In this document: piece after piece, positions 1-8,268 of the stretch
Layout of the letters: every line of letters begins with the position of its first letter
Position numbering within the stretch: the stretch's first letter is position 1
Source of the DNA: Klebsiella pneumoniae
GTDB lineage: Bacteria > Pseudomonadota > Gammaproteobacteria > Eutrophobiales > Eutrophobiaceae
NCBI GenBank assembly: GCA_945870865.1
Contig: CAMBTO010000005.1
Span: 1 to 53,816 of the forward strand
Direction: 5' to 3'
Length of the DNA: 53,816 nt
Notes under the pieces: model-generated
What the model saw: the letters and a program-made list of their open reading frames with translations, nothing else
Told to the model about the DNA's origin: nothing
Databases searched by the model: none
Position numbers and translations under genes: made by a program

Positions 1-319
1 TGGTACCAGTTTGAAAAACGGGGGGTGGGGTACCGGTGGGGTCTGGCTGACGCAGTTTGCTTTTGTGTGAGCCTACACGCTCAGAATGTATACGGGTGTA
101 TGCCCGTAATAAATTGCCCTTCGCTTGGTAAACGCTAGTGAGACCGCAAGAAATAATTCCATAAATACGCTATTCTATCGGCCTTTCCGGGTAGCCGGAC
201 TATTCCGAGAAATAGATGCAATAAGCTTACTCAGACTATACGAATTGCGGGTATATAAGCGGGTATGTTTACTATACAAAACAATATAATATTATAAATA
301 TCAATATATTACAGTTTTT
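1..319. other. Gene-free leader upstream of trpG
   Basis: No gene is recognisable here. An open frame runs from the left edge to a TAG near 136 on the plus strand, but its translation resembles nothing I know. The last 80 bases are very AT-rich and contain several TATA-like stretches, so the trpGDC promoter probably lies around 230-300. I cannot assign -35 and -10 boxes with confidence. No trpE end is visible, so trpE must be elsewhere. Confidence 0.4.
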
Positions 320-904
320 ATGCTGTTAATGATCGACAACTACGATTCGTTTACCTACAACCTGGTGCAATATCTGGGTGAGCTGGGTGAGGACGTGCGC
401 GTTTACCGTAATGACGGGATCAGCGTGGACGAGATCGTGCGGCTGAATCCGGCGCGTATTGTCATCTCGCCGGGGCCGTGTTCGCCGACCGAGGCGGGTA
501 TCTCGCTGGAGGTGATCAACCGCTTGCAGGGGCGCTACCCTATCCTCGGTGTGTGTCTCGGTCACCAGAGTATCGGTCAGGCGATGGGCGGCAAGGTATT
601 GCATGCGCGTCAGGTCATGCATGGCAAGACCTCAAAGATTTATCACAATAATACCGATGTGTTTACCAGTCTCACCAACCCGTTCACGGCGACGCGTTAT
701 CATTCGCTCGTGGTCGAACGCAGCAGCCTGCCGGATTGTCTGGAGGTCACCGCGTGGACACAGGACGAGAATGGCAATATCGACGAGATCATGGGGCTGC
801 GCCACAAGATGCTGCCGATCTATGGCGTGCAGTTTCATCCGGAATCTATCCTGACCGACGCCGGTCACCAACTACTGCAAAATTTCCTGAACATCACGGG
901 CTGA
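320..904 (+). CDS. trpG: Anthranilate synthase component II (glutamine amidotransferase)
   Basis: This is the glutaminase subunit of anthranilate synthase. It releases ammonia from glutamine and passes it to TrpE to convert chorismate to anthranilate. The 194-residue protein is a class I glutamine amidotransferase of normal length: the nucleophile elbow GVCLGHQ places the catalytic Cys at 79, and FHPES supplies His173 and Glu175. The start [11 protein letters not shown] matches the usual start of the family, although no strong ribosome-binding site is visible. It opens a trpGDC operon, with 7 bases to trpD. The partner trpE is not in the window, which is common in gammaproteobacteria with a split trp pathway. 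The same subunit can serve folate synthesis (PabA role). Confidence 0.96.
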   Translation: MLLMIDNYDSFTYNLVQYLGELGEDVRVYRNDGISVDEIVRLNPARIVISPGPCSPTEAGISLEVINRLQGRYPILGVCLGHQSIGQAMGGKVLHARQVMHGKTSKIYHNNTDVFTSLTNPFTATRYHSLVVERSSLPDCLEVTAWTQDENGNIDEIMGLRHKMLPIYGVQFHPESILTDAGHQLLQNFLNITG

Positions 905-911
905 CACCGGC

Positions 912-1940
912 ATGAACATACAACAGGCACTGAACAAGTTATTAAAACGGGAAAACCTCAGCGGCGCAGAGATGCAGGCGGTCATGCGCAGCATCATGAC
1001 CGGCGAGACCACCCCGGCACAGATCGGTGGCTTCCTGGTCGGGCTGCGGATGAAGGGTGAGACAATAGACGAGATCGCCGCAGCGGCGACCGTCATGCGT
1101 GAATTCGCACTGAAGGTCGATATCCAGACCGCCAACATGGTCGACATCGTCGGTACCGGCGGTGATGGTATGCACACATTCAACATCTCCACGACGGCGG
1201 CATTTGTGGTTGCCGCCGCCGGTGCGCAGGTGGCAAAACACAATAATCGCTCGGTCTCCAGTCGCAGTGGCAGCGCCGATGTGCTTGACATGGCCGGGGT
1301 GAAGCTCGGACTGCCGCCGGAGCAGGTAGCGGCGTGTATCAACCAGGTTGGCGTCGGCTTCATGTTTGCCCCCGCCCATCACAGTGCGACCAAATATGCG
1401 GCAGGACCACGCAAGGAACTCGGGGTACGTACCATCTTCAATATGCTCGGACCACTGACGAACCCGGCCGGTGCGCCGAACCTGGTTATCGGTGTGTATG
1501 CCCGCGAGCTGGTCACACCACTGGCCGAGGTGATGAAGGCGCTCGGCAATAATCACGTGTTGATCGTGCACTCGGAAGACGGGCTGGACGAGATTAGTAT
1601 CGCCGCCCCGACCTCGGTCGCCGAGCTGAAAGACGGCAAGGTCAACAGTTATACGATTACACCGGAACAGTTTGGCCTGAAGCGCGGCAAACTAACCGAC
1701 ATTACGGTGCAGACAATTGAAGACAGCTGCCGGATCCTGCAAGCCGTACTCGCCAATGAGCCGGGCACGGCGCGTGATACGGTCGTGCTGAATGCGGGCG
1801 CCGCGATTTACGCATCGAATATCGCAGCTTCGATTGAACAAGGTGTGCGGCTTGCTGAAAAGGCTCTGGCGGATGGTTCGGCCAGAAACAAGCTGGAGGC
1901 CTTGATCAGTCTGAGCACCAGGCTGGCACGCATACAATAA
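912..1940 (+). CDS. trpD: Anthranilate phosphoribosyltransferase
   Basis: TrpD transfers phosphoribose from PRPP to anthranilate, the second step of tryptophan synthesis in the cytoplasm. The 342-residue length is typical. The helical N-terminal domain is followed by the PRPP-binding GTGGDG motif around residues 79-84, then the [15 protein letters not shown] stretch that binds anthranilate and PRPP. The ATG at 912 follows the trpG stop by 7 bases, so the genes are almost certainly cotranscribed. trpC starts 14 bases after its stop. Nothing unusual is seen. Confidence 0.97.
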   Translation: MNIQQALNKLLKRENLSGAEMQAVMRSIMTGETTPAQIGGFLVGLRMKGETIDEIAAAATVMREFALKVDIQTANMVDIVGTGGDGMHTFNISTTAAFVVAAAGAQVAKHNNRSVSSRSGSADVLDMAGVKLGLPPEQVAACINQVGVGFMFAPAHHSATKYAAGPRKELGVRTIFNMLGPLTNPAGAPNLVIGVYARELVTPLAEVMKALGNNHVLIVHSEDGLDEISIAAPTSVAELKDGKVNSYTITPEQFGLKRGKLTDITVQTIEDSCRILQAVLANEPGTARDTVVLNAGAAIYASNIAASIEQGVRLAEKALADGSARNKLEALISLSTRLARIQ

Positions 1941-1954
1941 CGCATAAGGACAAC

Positions 1955-2758
1955 ATGAGCACATCGACAGGATCAGACATCCTCACCCGCATCCTGAAAC
2001 GCAAGCAGGAAGAAATCTCGGAACGGCGTGCCAAGGTAACGCTGGAGCAATTGAAAGCTCAGATCGCCAGTGCGTCAGCACCGCGCGGATTTTTTTACGC
2101 GATCAGCAAGGCGATAACCGCCGGTAAATCTGCCGTGATCGCCGAGATCAAGAAGGCCTCGCCAAGCAAGGGCATTATCCGTGCCGACTTTGACCCGGCC
2201 TGGCTTGCAGACTCTTATGAACAGGGTGGTGCAACCTGTCTGTCGGTCCTGACCGACCGCGACTTTTTCCAGGGCGATGATGCGTTCCTGATGCAGGCGC
2301 GGGCGGCTTGCAAACTGCCGGTGTTGCGCAAGGACTTTATGATCGATGCATATCAGGTCTATGAGGCGCGGGTCATCGGCGCAGACTGCATATTACTGAT
2401 CGTGGCCGGGCTGAATGACACGCAGCTGCAGGAGCTGGCCTGGCTGGCGATTGAGCTTGGCATGGACGTGCTGGTCGAGGTGCATAACCGTGAGGAACTC
2501 GAACGGGCGCAGATGTTGCGCACGCCGATGATCGGCATCAATAACCGTGACCTGTATACGTTCAAAACGAATCTGGACACAACCATCGGTCTGTTAACCG
2601 ACGTGTATCCGGACCGGCTCGTCATTACCGAAAGCGGTATCCATACCAGCGAGGATGTGGCACTGATGCGCAAACACGGTGTGAATTCCTTCCTCGTAGG
2701 CGAGGCTTTTATGAAAGCAGACAACCCCGGGCAGAAACTCACCGAACTGTTTGCCTGA
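1955..2758 (+). CDS. trpC: Indole-3-glycerol phosphate synthase
   Basis: TrpC closes the indole ring, converting carboxyphenylamino-deoxyribulose phosphate to indole-3-glycerol phosphate. The 267-residue protein is a monofunctional TIM barrel with the expected [12 protein letters not shown] signature around residues 62-73, a catalytic lysine in VLRKDFM, and the phosphate-binding GINNRDL and ESGI segments. It is not fused to TrpF, in line with most non-enteric gammaproteobacteria. It is the last gene of the trpGDC operon. The next gene begins about 190 bases later in an unrelated cluster. Confidence 0.97.
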   Translation: MSTSTGSDILTRILKRKQEEISERRAKVTLEQLKAQIASASAPRGFFYAISKAITAGKSAVIAEIKKASPSKGIIRADFDPAWLADSYEQGGATCLSVLTDRDFFQGDDAFLMQARAACKLPVLRKDFMIDAYQVYEARVIGADCILLIVAGLNDTQLQELAWLAIELGMDVLVEVHNREELERAQMLRTPMIGINNRDLYTFKTNLDTTIGLLTDVYPDRLVITESGIHTSEDVALMRKHGVNSFLVGEAFMKADNPGQKLTELFA

Positions 2759-2946
2759 ACTGTCGTTATGAGTTTAATGTTACTACGCTGACGCTGGATT
2801 AACCACCGCGGGCAGTTACTGTAATTTTCAGCCCATAGGATGTCCTGATCATTTCAATTGTCATCGTCATGAAATCTTCTCATGTAACATTTGATATAAT
2901 TTTCCAGTATCATTTGTGTAAACCCCAACCGGAGTACCACCGTACC

Positions 2947-3402
2947 ATGTCAGAAGACAGCGCGATTATCGCCATCGGCCATGTCATCCAGCTGGCTGTC
3001 GCCCCCACCTTCATGTTGACGGCGATAGGTGCGATGCTCGGCGTGATGACGAATCGCCTGGCGCGTATTATCGATCGTTCCCGTGTGCTGGAGGTGCAGA
3101 ACCCGATTGATCCGGGTGCACGTGAGGTGCTGGATGCCGAACTGCTGGCGCTGGGTCGTCGCGGTAAATATGTGAACCGGGCCATTACGCTGTGCACGCT
3201 GACGGCCTTGCTGATTTCCTCGGTCATTGCGGTGCTTTTTCTCGGGGCATTTGTCGATTTTAATGCCTCCATCCCGGTTGCGGTACTGTTTGTGGCCGGC
3301 ATGCTGTCACTGATAATTGCATTAATCTTTTTTCTGAAAGAGATCATGATTGCCACTTCCAGTATCCTCATCGGCAGGTGTCAAACCACACATGAACCAT
3401 GA
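2947..3402 (+). CDS. DUF2721 family membrane protein
   Basis: Small integral membrane protein of unknown function. The frame is open from 2869, but I chose the ATG at 2947 (MSEDSAI) because a GGAG motif lies just upstream and the protein then begins where the DUF2721 family usually does. The 151 residues show a hydrophobic segment near the N-terminus (VIQLAVAPTFMLTAIGAML), a charged middle with the typical NRLARIIDRSR segment, and two adjacent C-terminal membrane spans. It overlaps the next gene by 11 bases and probably heads a small operon reaching 4484. The family link rests on the NRLARIIDR motif and topology; the role is unknown. Confidence 0.8.
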   Translation: MSEDSAIIAIGHVIQLAVAPTFMLTAIGAMLGVMTNRLARIIDRSRVLEVQNPIDPGAREVLDAELLALGRRGKYVNRAITLCTLTALLISSVIAVLFLGAFVDFNASIPVAVLFVAGMLSLIIALIFFLKEIMIATSSILIGRCQTTHEP

Positions 3403-3874
3403 TGAACTGATCATGAATGTGTTTGTGGCCTTTGCCACAGACATGAAACAGCGCCCTGCGTTGACGTTGCGTGGCGGCAATGATCTCGACGAGTATCGTA
3501 CAGCGTCTGCCTATGACAGTCAGACAGATACCATCGCGGACGCATATCTTGAACAATACTGCTGGGGCATCGGCTATCTGGATGCGGATTCCTGGCGCCA
3601 CTATCTGCCTTACCTGATCGAATTTAGCTTGCGCCACCTGAAACAGGACAACAATGTCGTGGATGCACTGTTAAACAGCCTGCGACCACCAGATCGTGAT
3701 CCACCGCGACTGGAGTCGCTAACAGAACACCAGCAGGCCGTCATCCGGCGCTTTCTGGAATTACTGGCCTTTACTGAACAATCGGCACATCAGGATCTGG
3801 CCTGTGTGGTGCTGGAAGAAAGATGGATACCGGATGCCATTTATCGGGATGACACAGGCCCGTACACCCACTAG
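3392..3874 (+). CDS. Conserved hypothetical protein, DUF6714-like
   Basis: Soluble acidic protein of about 160 residues with no signal peptide or membrane span. The ATG at 3392 overlaps the end of the DUF2721 gene by 11 bases, which suggests translational coupling; an upstream ATG at 3350 is in frame but would lie deep inside that gene. The middle carries aromatic-rich segments such as YCWGIGYLDADSWRHYLPYL, followed by LTEHQQAVIRRFLELLAF. This layout resembles DUF6714-type proteins, which often sit in immunity or polymorphic-toxin contexts, although no toxin is seen here. The next gene starts immediately after its stop. Confidence 0.6.
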   Translation: MNHDELIMNVFVAFATDMKQRPALTLRGGNDLDEYRTASAYDSQTDTIADAYLEQYCWGIGYLDADSWRHYLPYLIEFSLRHLKQDNNVVDALLNSLRPPDRDPPRLESLTEHQQAVIRRFLELLAFTEQSAHQDLACVVLEERWIPDAIYRDDTGPYTH

Positions 3875-4285
3875 ATGAAAACTGAACAGTATGCTGTTCC
3901 TACCCCAAAAGCCCGGATTGCCGGGCGCGTGCTGCTGGTATCCAGTGTATTGTCGCTGTTGCTGATCCTGCCGTTTTCGCACTGGTATGTGCACATGCTG
4001 AATGATATTGAGGATATCGAACAGACCCGACGGATCCTGATTGCCTCCAGCCTGTTACCGACAGTGTTGTTTGCCTCACTGACATCCTGGCTGCTGGCGC
4101 TGGGCCACAGGACAATTTCACTGAAACACTGGCCACCGGAAGGCCTGCCGATATTATACCGAACGACTATATATACCGGCCGTATGGCCATCACCAACGG
4201 TCTCATCTGCCTTTTCGCAAGCGGATTCACCGGCGTGATTGCGATATTCTGGTTTTACATGACCTGGAATTCCTGGAATCTGTAG
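3875..4285 (+). CDS. Hypothetical membrane protein
   Basis: A 136-residue protein with three likely membrane spans, near residues 13-32, 58-77 and 107-130. It begins with the ATG directly after the preceding stop codon, so it is very likely cotranscribed. I recognise no family. A loop of about 28 residues with the segment HWPPEGLPILYRT lies between the second and third spans. The arrangement DUF2721, soluble protein, membrane protein, lipoprotein suggests one envelope-associated unit, but this is inference from spacing only. Confidence 0.6.
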   Translation: MKTEQYAVPTPKARIAGRVLLVSSVLSLLLILPFSHWYVHMLNDIEDIEQTRRILIASSLLPTVLFASLTSWLLALGHRTISLKHWPPEGLPILYRTTIYTGRMAITNGLICLFASGFTGVIAIFWFYMTWNSWNL

Positions 4286-4289
4286 CCTG

Positions 4290-4484
4290 ATGCAAAGCCG
4301 ACCTTTACTAAAGATTATAACGTGTATGATTGCAGTGACCTGTCTACAGGGCTGCCTCGCTGGCGCCGTCGTTGAAATTGCTGCCGAAACTATCGAGGCC
4401 GGTGTTGAGATCACCGGTGCCGCTGTCGGTGGTGTTGTCGATATTGTGACGCTGAATGACGACGAGAAAGAGGATGACCAGTGA
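4290..4484 (+). CDS. Small predicted lipoprotein
   Basis: A 64-residue protein beginning 4 bases after the previous stop. It has a short positively charged start, a hydrophobic segment and a lipobox LQGC placing the lipidated Cys at residue 22. The mature part is a low-complexity, glycine- and valine-rich amphipathic stretch with an acidic tail (DDEKEDD). Tiny lipoproteins of this composition are common in gammaproteobacteria and none that I know has an assigned function. It is probably the last gene of the small operon that starts at 2947. Confidence 0.65.
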   Translation: MQSRPLLKIITCMIAVTCLQGCLAGAVVEIAAETIEAGVEITGAAVGGVVDIVTLNDDEKEDDQ

Positions 4485-4558
4485 CTATCCGAGACATATT
4501 TATTTACTCCTGGTTCAGCATGGCTACGTTATTTATTCCTGATTATACTTGACACACT

Positions 4559-4676
4559 CATCGGGGAGTAGCTTACCGCCAGCTGTTCGGCAGGGCCTAT
4601 GTCAACACACTTGATCGACAGATCATGGCACAGGTGGCATTGTTCGCCAGGCAAGACCTTTGACTACATTGCCCCG
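4559..4676 (+). promoter_or_regulatory. yybP-ykoY manganese riboswitch
   Basis: The leader of the downstream transporter carries the hallmark pieces of the yybP-ykoY Mn2+ riboswitch in the right order: GGGGAGTAGC at 4563-4572, GCCTATGTCAACACACT around 4595-4611, a GGCACAGGTGG segment, and AGGCAAGACCTTTGAC at 4649-4664, closed by GCCCCG, which can pair with the opening CGGGG. These are the two conserved loops that bring the Mn2+ site together. The element ends about 60 bases before the ATG at 4735, so either translational or transcriptional control is possible. Manganese would be expected to raise expression. Confidence 0.93.
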
Positions 4677-4734
4677 GACTGGCCGGGATCGATGCGGTCA
4701 TTCGTCTTTAATCTGGCCAGGGAGTATCAAAATA

Positions 4735-5310
4735 ATGGAAGCCTTCCTCGTCTCAACCGCCATCGTTGCACTCGCCGAGATTGGTGACAAAACCCAGTTA
4801 CTCGCGTTCATCCTCGCGGCCCGTTTTCGTACACCCTGGCCTATTATCCTCGGCATATTGGTCGCCACGTTCGCGAACCATGCCGTAGCCGCTGCACTCG
4901 GCAGCTGGATCACCTCGCTACTGGCACCGGAGACACTGCGCTGGTTACTGGGACTGGGCTTCATCGCGATTGCAATCTGGGTATTGATACCTGACAAGCT
5001 GGATGACACGAAGGCTACGCTGACCCGTTACGGCGTATTTGGCACCACACTGGTAACCTTCTTTCTCGCAGAAATCGGCGACAAGACCCAGATTGCCACG
5101 ATTGCACTGGCCGCGCAGTACCAGACGCTGATTGCCGTTGTGCTCGGCACTACCTTCGGCATGATGATCGCGAACGTGCCGGCGGTGTTGCTCGGAGAAC
5201 GGATTGCCAACCGCATCCCGGTGCGTACCGTACACATGATCGCAGCAGCGATCTTTTTCGTACTGGGAGTCGCCACCCTGTCAGGGATGGGTAGCCGGTT
5301 CGGATTCTAG
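4735..5310 (+). CDS. GDT1/TMEM165 (UPF0016) family cation transporter, probable Mn2+ exporter
   Basis: A 191-residue integral membrane protein with two repeats of the family signature: ALAEIGDKTQL near residue 11 and FLAEIGDKTQI near residue 111. Each E-x-G-D-K-T motif contributes acidic metal ligands, and about six membrane spans are present. Bacterial members export Mn2+ (MneA type), while eukaryotic ones handle Ca2+ and Mn2+. I chose the ATG at 4735 because a purine-rich AGGGAG lies upstream and the protein then begins at the usual MEAFLVS-type start. The upstream frame from 4660 belongs to the riboswitch. That riboswitch strongly supports a manganese role. Confidence 0.93.
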   Translation: MEAFLVSTAIVALAEIGDKTQLLAFILAARFRTPWPIILGILVATFANHAVAAALGSWITSLLAPETLRWLLGLGFIAIAIWVLIPDKLDDTKATLTRYGVFGTTLVTFFLAEIGDKTQIATIALAAQYQTLIAVVLGTTFGMMIANVPAVLLGERIANRIPVRTVHMIAAAIFFVLGVATLSGMGSRFGF

Positions 5311-5374
5311 TAACGGATATTGATCGTGTATAATCTGACGTAACAACTGCATCTGTTCTATCAGGGGTTTCGTC

Positions 5375-5923
5375 ATGTTTTTATCCGTGCTGATTGCTGT
5401 CATTGTTACCGCAATCGTTTTTTCTGTATACCAGATAATTAAATTCCCGGGGTTCCGGGTTTCACGCTCGATCATCATCGCCGCACCACGTTCGACCGTC
5501 TTTGCGCATGTAGATGATCTGCGTAACTGGAACAGCTGGTTGCCCTGGGCCACGCTGGATACAGACGCTCAGGTCCGTTTTGAAGGATCAACCTCGGGCA
5601 GTGGTGCCACACTCGGTTGGTCCGGCAATGCACAGGCTGGTACAGGCAATATCACCATACTTGATAGCGTGACCGATGAATCGATCCGGCTTCGGCTCGA
5701 ATTTGTGCGCCCACATCCGGGTGTGACGACTACCGAATTTGTATTCAGTGATGCCGATGACCAGTGTCGGGTGACCTGGACCATCAGTGGCAGAAATAAC
5801 CTGCCGGCACGTCTGTTCGCACTGTACATCAACCTCGACAAGTCAGTAGGCGGCCCGATAGAAGACGGTCTGACCATGCTGAAAAATACGCTGGAACACC
5901 GCCCGGAGGCACATAGCGCCTGA
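5375..5923 (+). CDS. SRPBCC (START-like/polyketide cyclase) family protein, membrane-anchored
   Basis: A 182-residue protein with one N-terminal membrane span (residues 2-22) followed by an SRPBCC-type ligand-binding fold. The fold starts at FRVSRSIIIAAPRSTVFAHV and includes the characteristic W-x-x-WLPW segment soon after. Such domains bind lipophilic ligands in a deep pocket, and single-span members are common in Proteobacteria without a known ligand. It stands alone between the GDT1 gene and a decayed multicopper oxidase on the other strand, whose reading frame ends only 2 bases from this stop codon. Confidence 0.8.
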   Translation: MFLSVLIAVIVTAIVFSVYQIIKFPGFRVSRSIIIAAPRSTVFAHVDDLRNWNSWLPWATLDTDAQVRFEGSTSGSGATLGWSGNAQAGTGNITILDSVTDESIRLRLEFVRPHPGVTTTEFVFSDADDQCRVTWTISGRNNLPARLFALYINLDKSVGGPIEDGLTMLKNTLEHRPEAHSA

Positions 5924-5924
5924 C

Positions 5925-6532
5925 TCAGGCCTGCGCCAGGTAGTTACGCATCATGCCGAGGTCCTCATGTTCAAGGATATGGCAGTGATAAAGATACAGA
6001 CCGGTATGGTCGTTATAACGCAGTCATACCCGCACCCGTTCTCCCGGCATGACAATCACAACGTCCTTCCAGCCTTCATCGACCAGTCCATCACGCATGG
6101 TCTGGTAAATCCCTTCCTGTGCGGCGTCCTGTTGGCGTTCAATCACCTGAAACTGGACATTGTGGATATGCATCGGGTGCGACATGGCCATGTGATCAGT
6201 GCCTCCGGCAGTGAATTCTCCAGTGTTATCCGGAACCGGTCACCCTTACGCGAACGGATATAGGGTGATGGCAGAGATACATTCAGTAACCACGCAGTCG
6301 ACTTTACACCCGTGCCGATATCCACTTCGTTGATCGCCGCATGTAACAGCAGCCCATCCGGGACGACAGCACTCATCTGCTGCAACGGATTCCATACACC
6401 GAACAGGCCGGAGGTCACGGGCAAGGGTTCGGCTTGTGCGTAGGCTCGACCTGACCAGCACAACGGAACAGACATCATCGCCAGGCTCGTCGTTGTCATC
6501 GTTTGCAGAAATTTTCTTCTGCTGGAATTCAT
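5925..6532 (-). pseudogene. Decayed multicopper oxidase (Tat-exported), internal deletion
   Basis: The start at 6532 encodes a Tat signal (SRRKFLQ) and the first cupredoxin strands of a multicopper oxidase, ending at about residue 110 with LENSLPEA. The frame then jumps, near 6200, directly to the C-terminal copper-binding domain: HPMHIHNVQF, then [17 protein letters not shown], which carries the type 1 and trinuclear copper ligands. A normal enzyme has about 450-500 residues, so roughly 300 are missing at this junction, together with a frameshift. A further in-frame TGA lies in the C-terminal part, just before LRYNDH, around 6030. The original enzyme was probably a CueO/CopA-like copper oxidase. 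Confidence 0.88.
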
Positions 6533-6964
6533 ATAAATGGGATTCCTGTTAATCTGCTCGCTCTTTTTGTGTGTTATCGCGAAGATGTATCACTGTATCC
6601 GCTGTCAGTCATAATGACTCGTCTCAGCACTCTTTAAGGAAATGGCTCAGTTTAATAAGTATTTTACATGCGTATTATAGGCAGTATAATATTTACGCGT
6701 TTAAACAGGGTCAAGCACGGTGCAACTGACCTCACCAGTAACCGCGACAAGATTTATAACCTGTTAAAGGTTGCCTGAACGGCACCTGTTCCTATCATCA
6801 TCAGGCCGCAGACAGATTATCCCAGTCTGCGGCCATGACTTCTTGACCCAGATCACCTAGAATCCAGATCGGCAGCATGCCCCGAAACGGAGGCAGCTGT
6901 CACACATACCAACATTCAGCTGAATCCGTCACTGACAACTCCATACCTGTACAGGGAAATCATT
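6533..6964. other. Gene-free stretch between pseudogene and methyltransferase
   Basis: I see no credible gene in these 432 bases. They contain one strong hairpin (6804-6834, listed separately) and AT-rich patches near 6540-6700 that could hold promoters for either side. A 36-codon open frame starting with ATG near 6668 resembles nothing known and is not called. Confidence 0.4.
6804..6834. repeat. Perfect 10-bp inverted repeat (hairpin)
   Basis: GGCCGCAGAC at 6804-6813 is exactly complementary to GTCTGCGGCC at 6825-6834, with an 11-base loop. It lies 130 bases ahead of the methyltransferase start. There is no T-run after the hairpin on either strand, so an intrinsic terminator is not obvious. 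It may be a decayed terminator or a protein-binding palindrome. Confidence 0.5.
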
Positions 6965-8155
6965 GTGAAAAGTATCGTATTAAAGGCTGGTCGCCAGAAA
7001 TCATTGTTACGCAAACACCCGTGGATATTTTCCGGGGCGATTGCTGATGTCCAGGGTAAACCCGGCCCGGGAGAAACGGTGGCTGTCCGCGATGCCAGCG
7101 GCAACATTATTGCGCAGGCCGCATATTCACCTGCATCACAGATGCGGGGACGGGTCTGGAGTTTTGATCCGGCAGCGAAGATCGATGCAGAATTCTTCCA
7201 TAACTGTCTTCAAAATGCCATTGACCGCCGCCGCGCCCGTGGGCTGGGAATCACTCCGGACGCTGGTGTACGTCTGTTTTATTCGGAAAGTGACGGTCTG
7301 CCTGGTCTGATTATCGATCGTTATGCCGATGTACTGGTATGCCAGTTTCTCTCTGCCGGTATGGAGTTCTGGCGCGAGACGATAATCAAAATTCTGAAGG
7401 ACATCTGCCCGGGGCAAACAATCTATGACCGCTCCGACGTCGAGGTCCGGGAAAAGGAAGGCTTGTTACAACGCAGCGTTCTGGTTTGCGGTAACGAACC
7501 GGCAGACAGGATCACCATCACCGAAAATGGCATGCAGTTTCTGGTGGATATCCGCCAAGGACACAAGACCGGTTTTTATCTGGACCAGCGCGAAAACCGC
7601 CTGAAAGTACAGCAGTACGCCAAAGACAAGGAGGTTCTGAATTGCTTTTCCTATACCGGGGCCTTTGCGGTAGCGGCTCTCGTGGGCGGGGCCAAATCAG
7701 TTGTAAATATTGATTCTTCTGCGAATGTGTTAAGCATGGCAAAGGACAATATGCAGTTGAACAAGCAGGATCTGTCCACTTCAGAATTTATTGAAACCAA
7801 TGTGTTTGAAAAATTACGAGCCTATCGCCGCCAGCAAAGCCTGTTCGATTTGATTGTACTGGATCCACCAAAACTGATTGAGTCAAAAGAGGCGCTGACC
7901 CGTGGTGCCCGTGCCTACAAGGACATGAACATGCAGGCGTTCGCATTGCTGCGACCAGGCGGTATATTGATGACCTTTTCCTGTTCCGGTCTGCTGGACA
8001 CGCAGTTGTATCAAAAAATCGTTGCTGATGCCGCTCTGGATGCGGGTCGACAGGGTCGTATTATTGATCGGCTTGGTCAGTCTGCCGATCACCCTGTCGC
8101 GCTAAATTTCCCTGAAGCGGAATATCTGAAAGGGTTCTGTATACAGGTAGACTGA
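6965..8155 (+). CDS. Class I SAM-dependent rRNA methyltransferase (RlmI-like, COG1092)
   Basis: A 396-residue cytoplasmic enzyme that probably methylates a cytosine C5 in 23S rRNA. The N-terminal PUA-like RNA-binding domain spans about residues 3-70, a linker domain follows, and the Rossmann methyltransferase domain begins around residue 190. VLNCFSYTGAFAVAA is the SAM-binding motif I, VLDPPK is the catalytic motif IV, and FSCSG carries the cysteine expected in m5C enzymes. The start is GTG (6965), supported by the usual family opening with LRKHPWIFSGAI. It stands alone. E. coli RlmI is the closest well-known relative, but the exact target base cannot be read from sequence. Confidence 0.88.
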   Translation: MKSIVLKAGRQKSLLRKHPWIFSGAIADVQGKPGPGETVAVRDASGNIIAQAAYSPASQMRGRVWSFDPAAKIDAEFFHNCLQNAIDRRRARGLGITPDAGVRLFYSESDGLPGLIIDRYADVLVCQFLSAGMEFWRETIIKILKDICPGQTIYDRSDVEVREKEGLLQRSVLVCGNEPADRITITENGMQFLVDIRQGHKTGFYLDQRENRLKVQQYAKDKEVLNCFSYTGAFAVAALVGGAKSVVNIDSSANVLSMAKDNMQLNKQDLSTSEFIETNVFEKLRAYRRQQSLFDLIVLDPPKLIESKEALTRGARAYKDMNMQAFALLRPGGILMTFSCSGLLDTQLYQKIVADAALDAGRQGRIIDRLGQSADHPVALNFPEAEYLKGFCIQVD

Positions 8156-8159
8156 CATT

Positions 8160-8203
8160 CTTCTGCCTCTTGACTGAAAAATTGTCGTCAGACAGAAGTT
8201 TTT
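8160..8203 (+). terminator. Candidate intrinsic terminator of the methyltransferase gene
   Basis: Just after the stop codon, CTTCTG (8160-8165) pairs with CAGAAG (8193-8198), and an inner TGAC (8171-8174) pairs with GTCA (8187-8190). A run of five T follows at 8199-8203. The stem is interrupted by an internal bulge, so the fold is weak to moderate, but position and T-run fit a rho-independent terminator. Confidence 0.5.
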
Positions 8204-8268
8204 GCTTACGACCTCCCTTTCACCTTATATAATGAGCACATCCAATTAAACAACCCAGGGGAACCACT

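Noticed and set aside
942-1571. A 209-codon minus-strand open frame inside trpD
   Set aside because: Shadow of trpD with no motif and a His/Gly-rich composition typical of antisense reading.
4599-4787. A 62-codon open frame ahead of the GDT1 transporter
   Set aside because: It lies mostly within the yybP-ykoY riboswitch and then overlaps the transporter in another frame; no homology.
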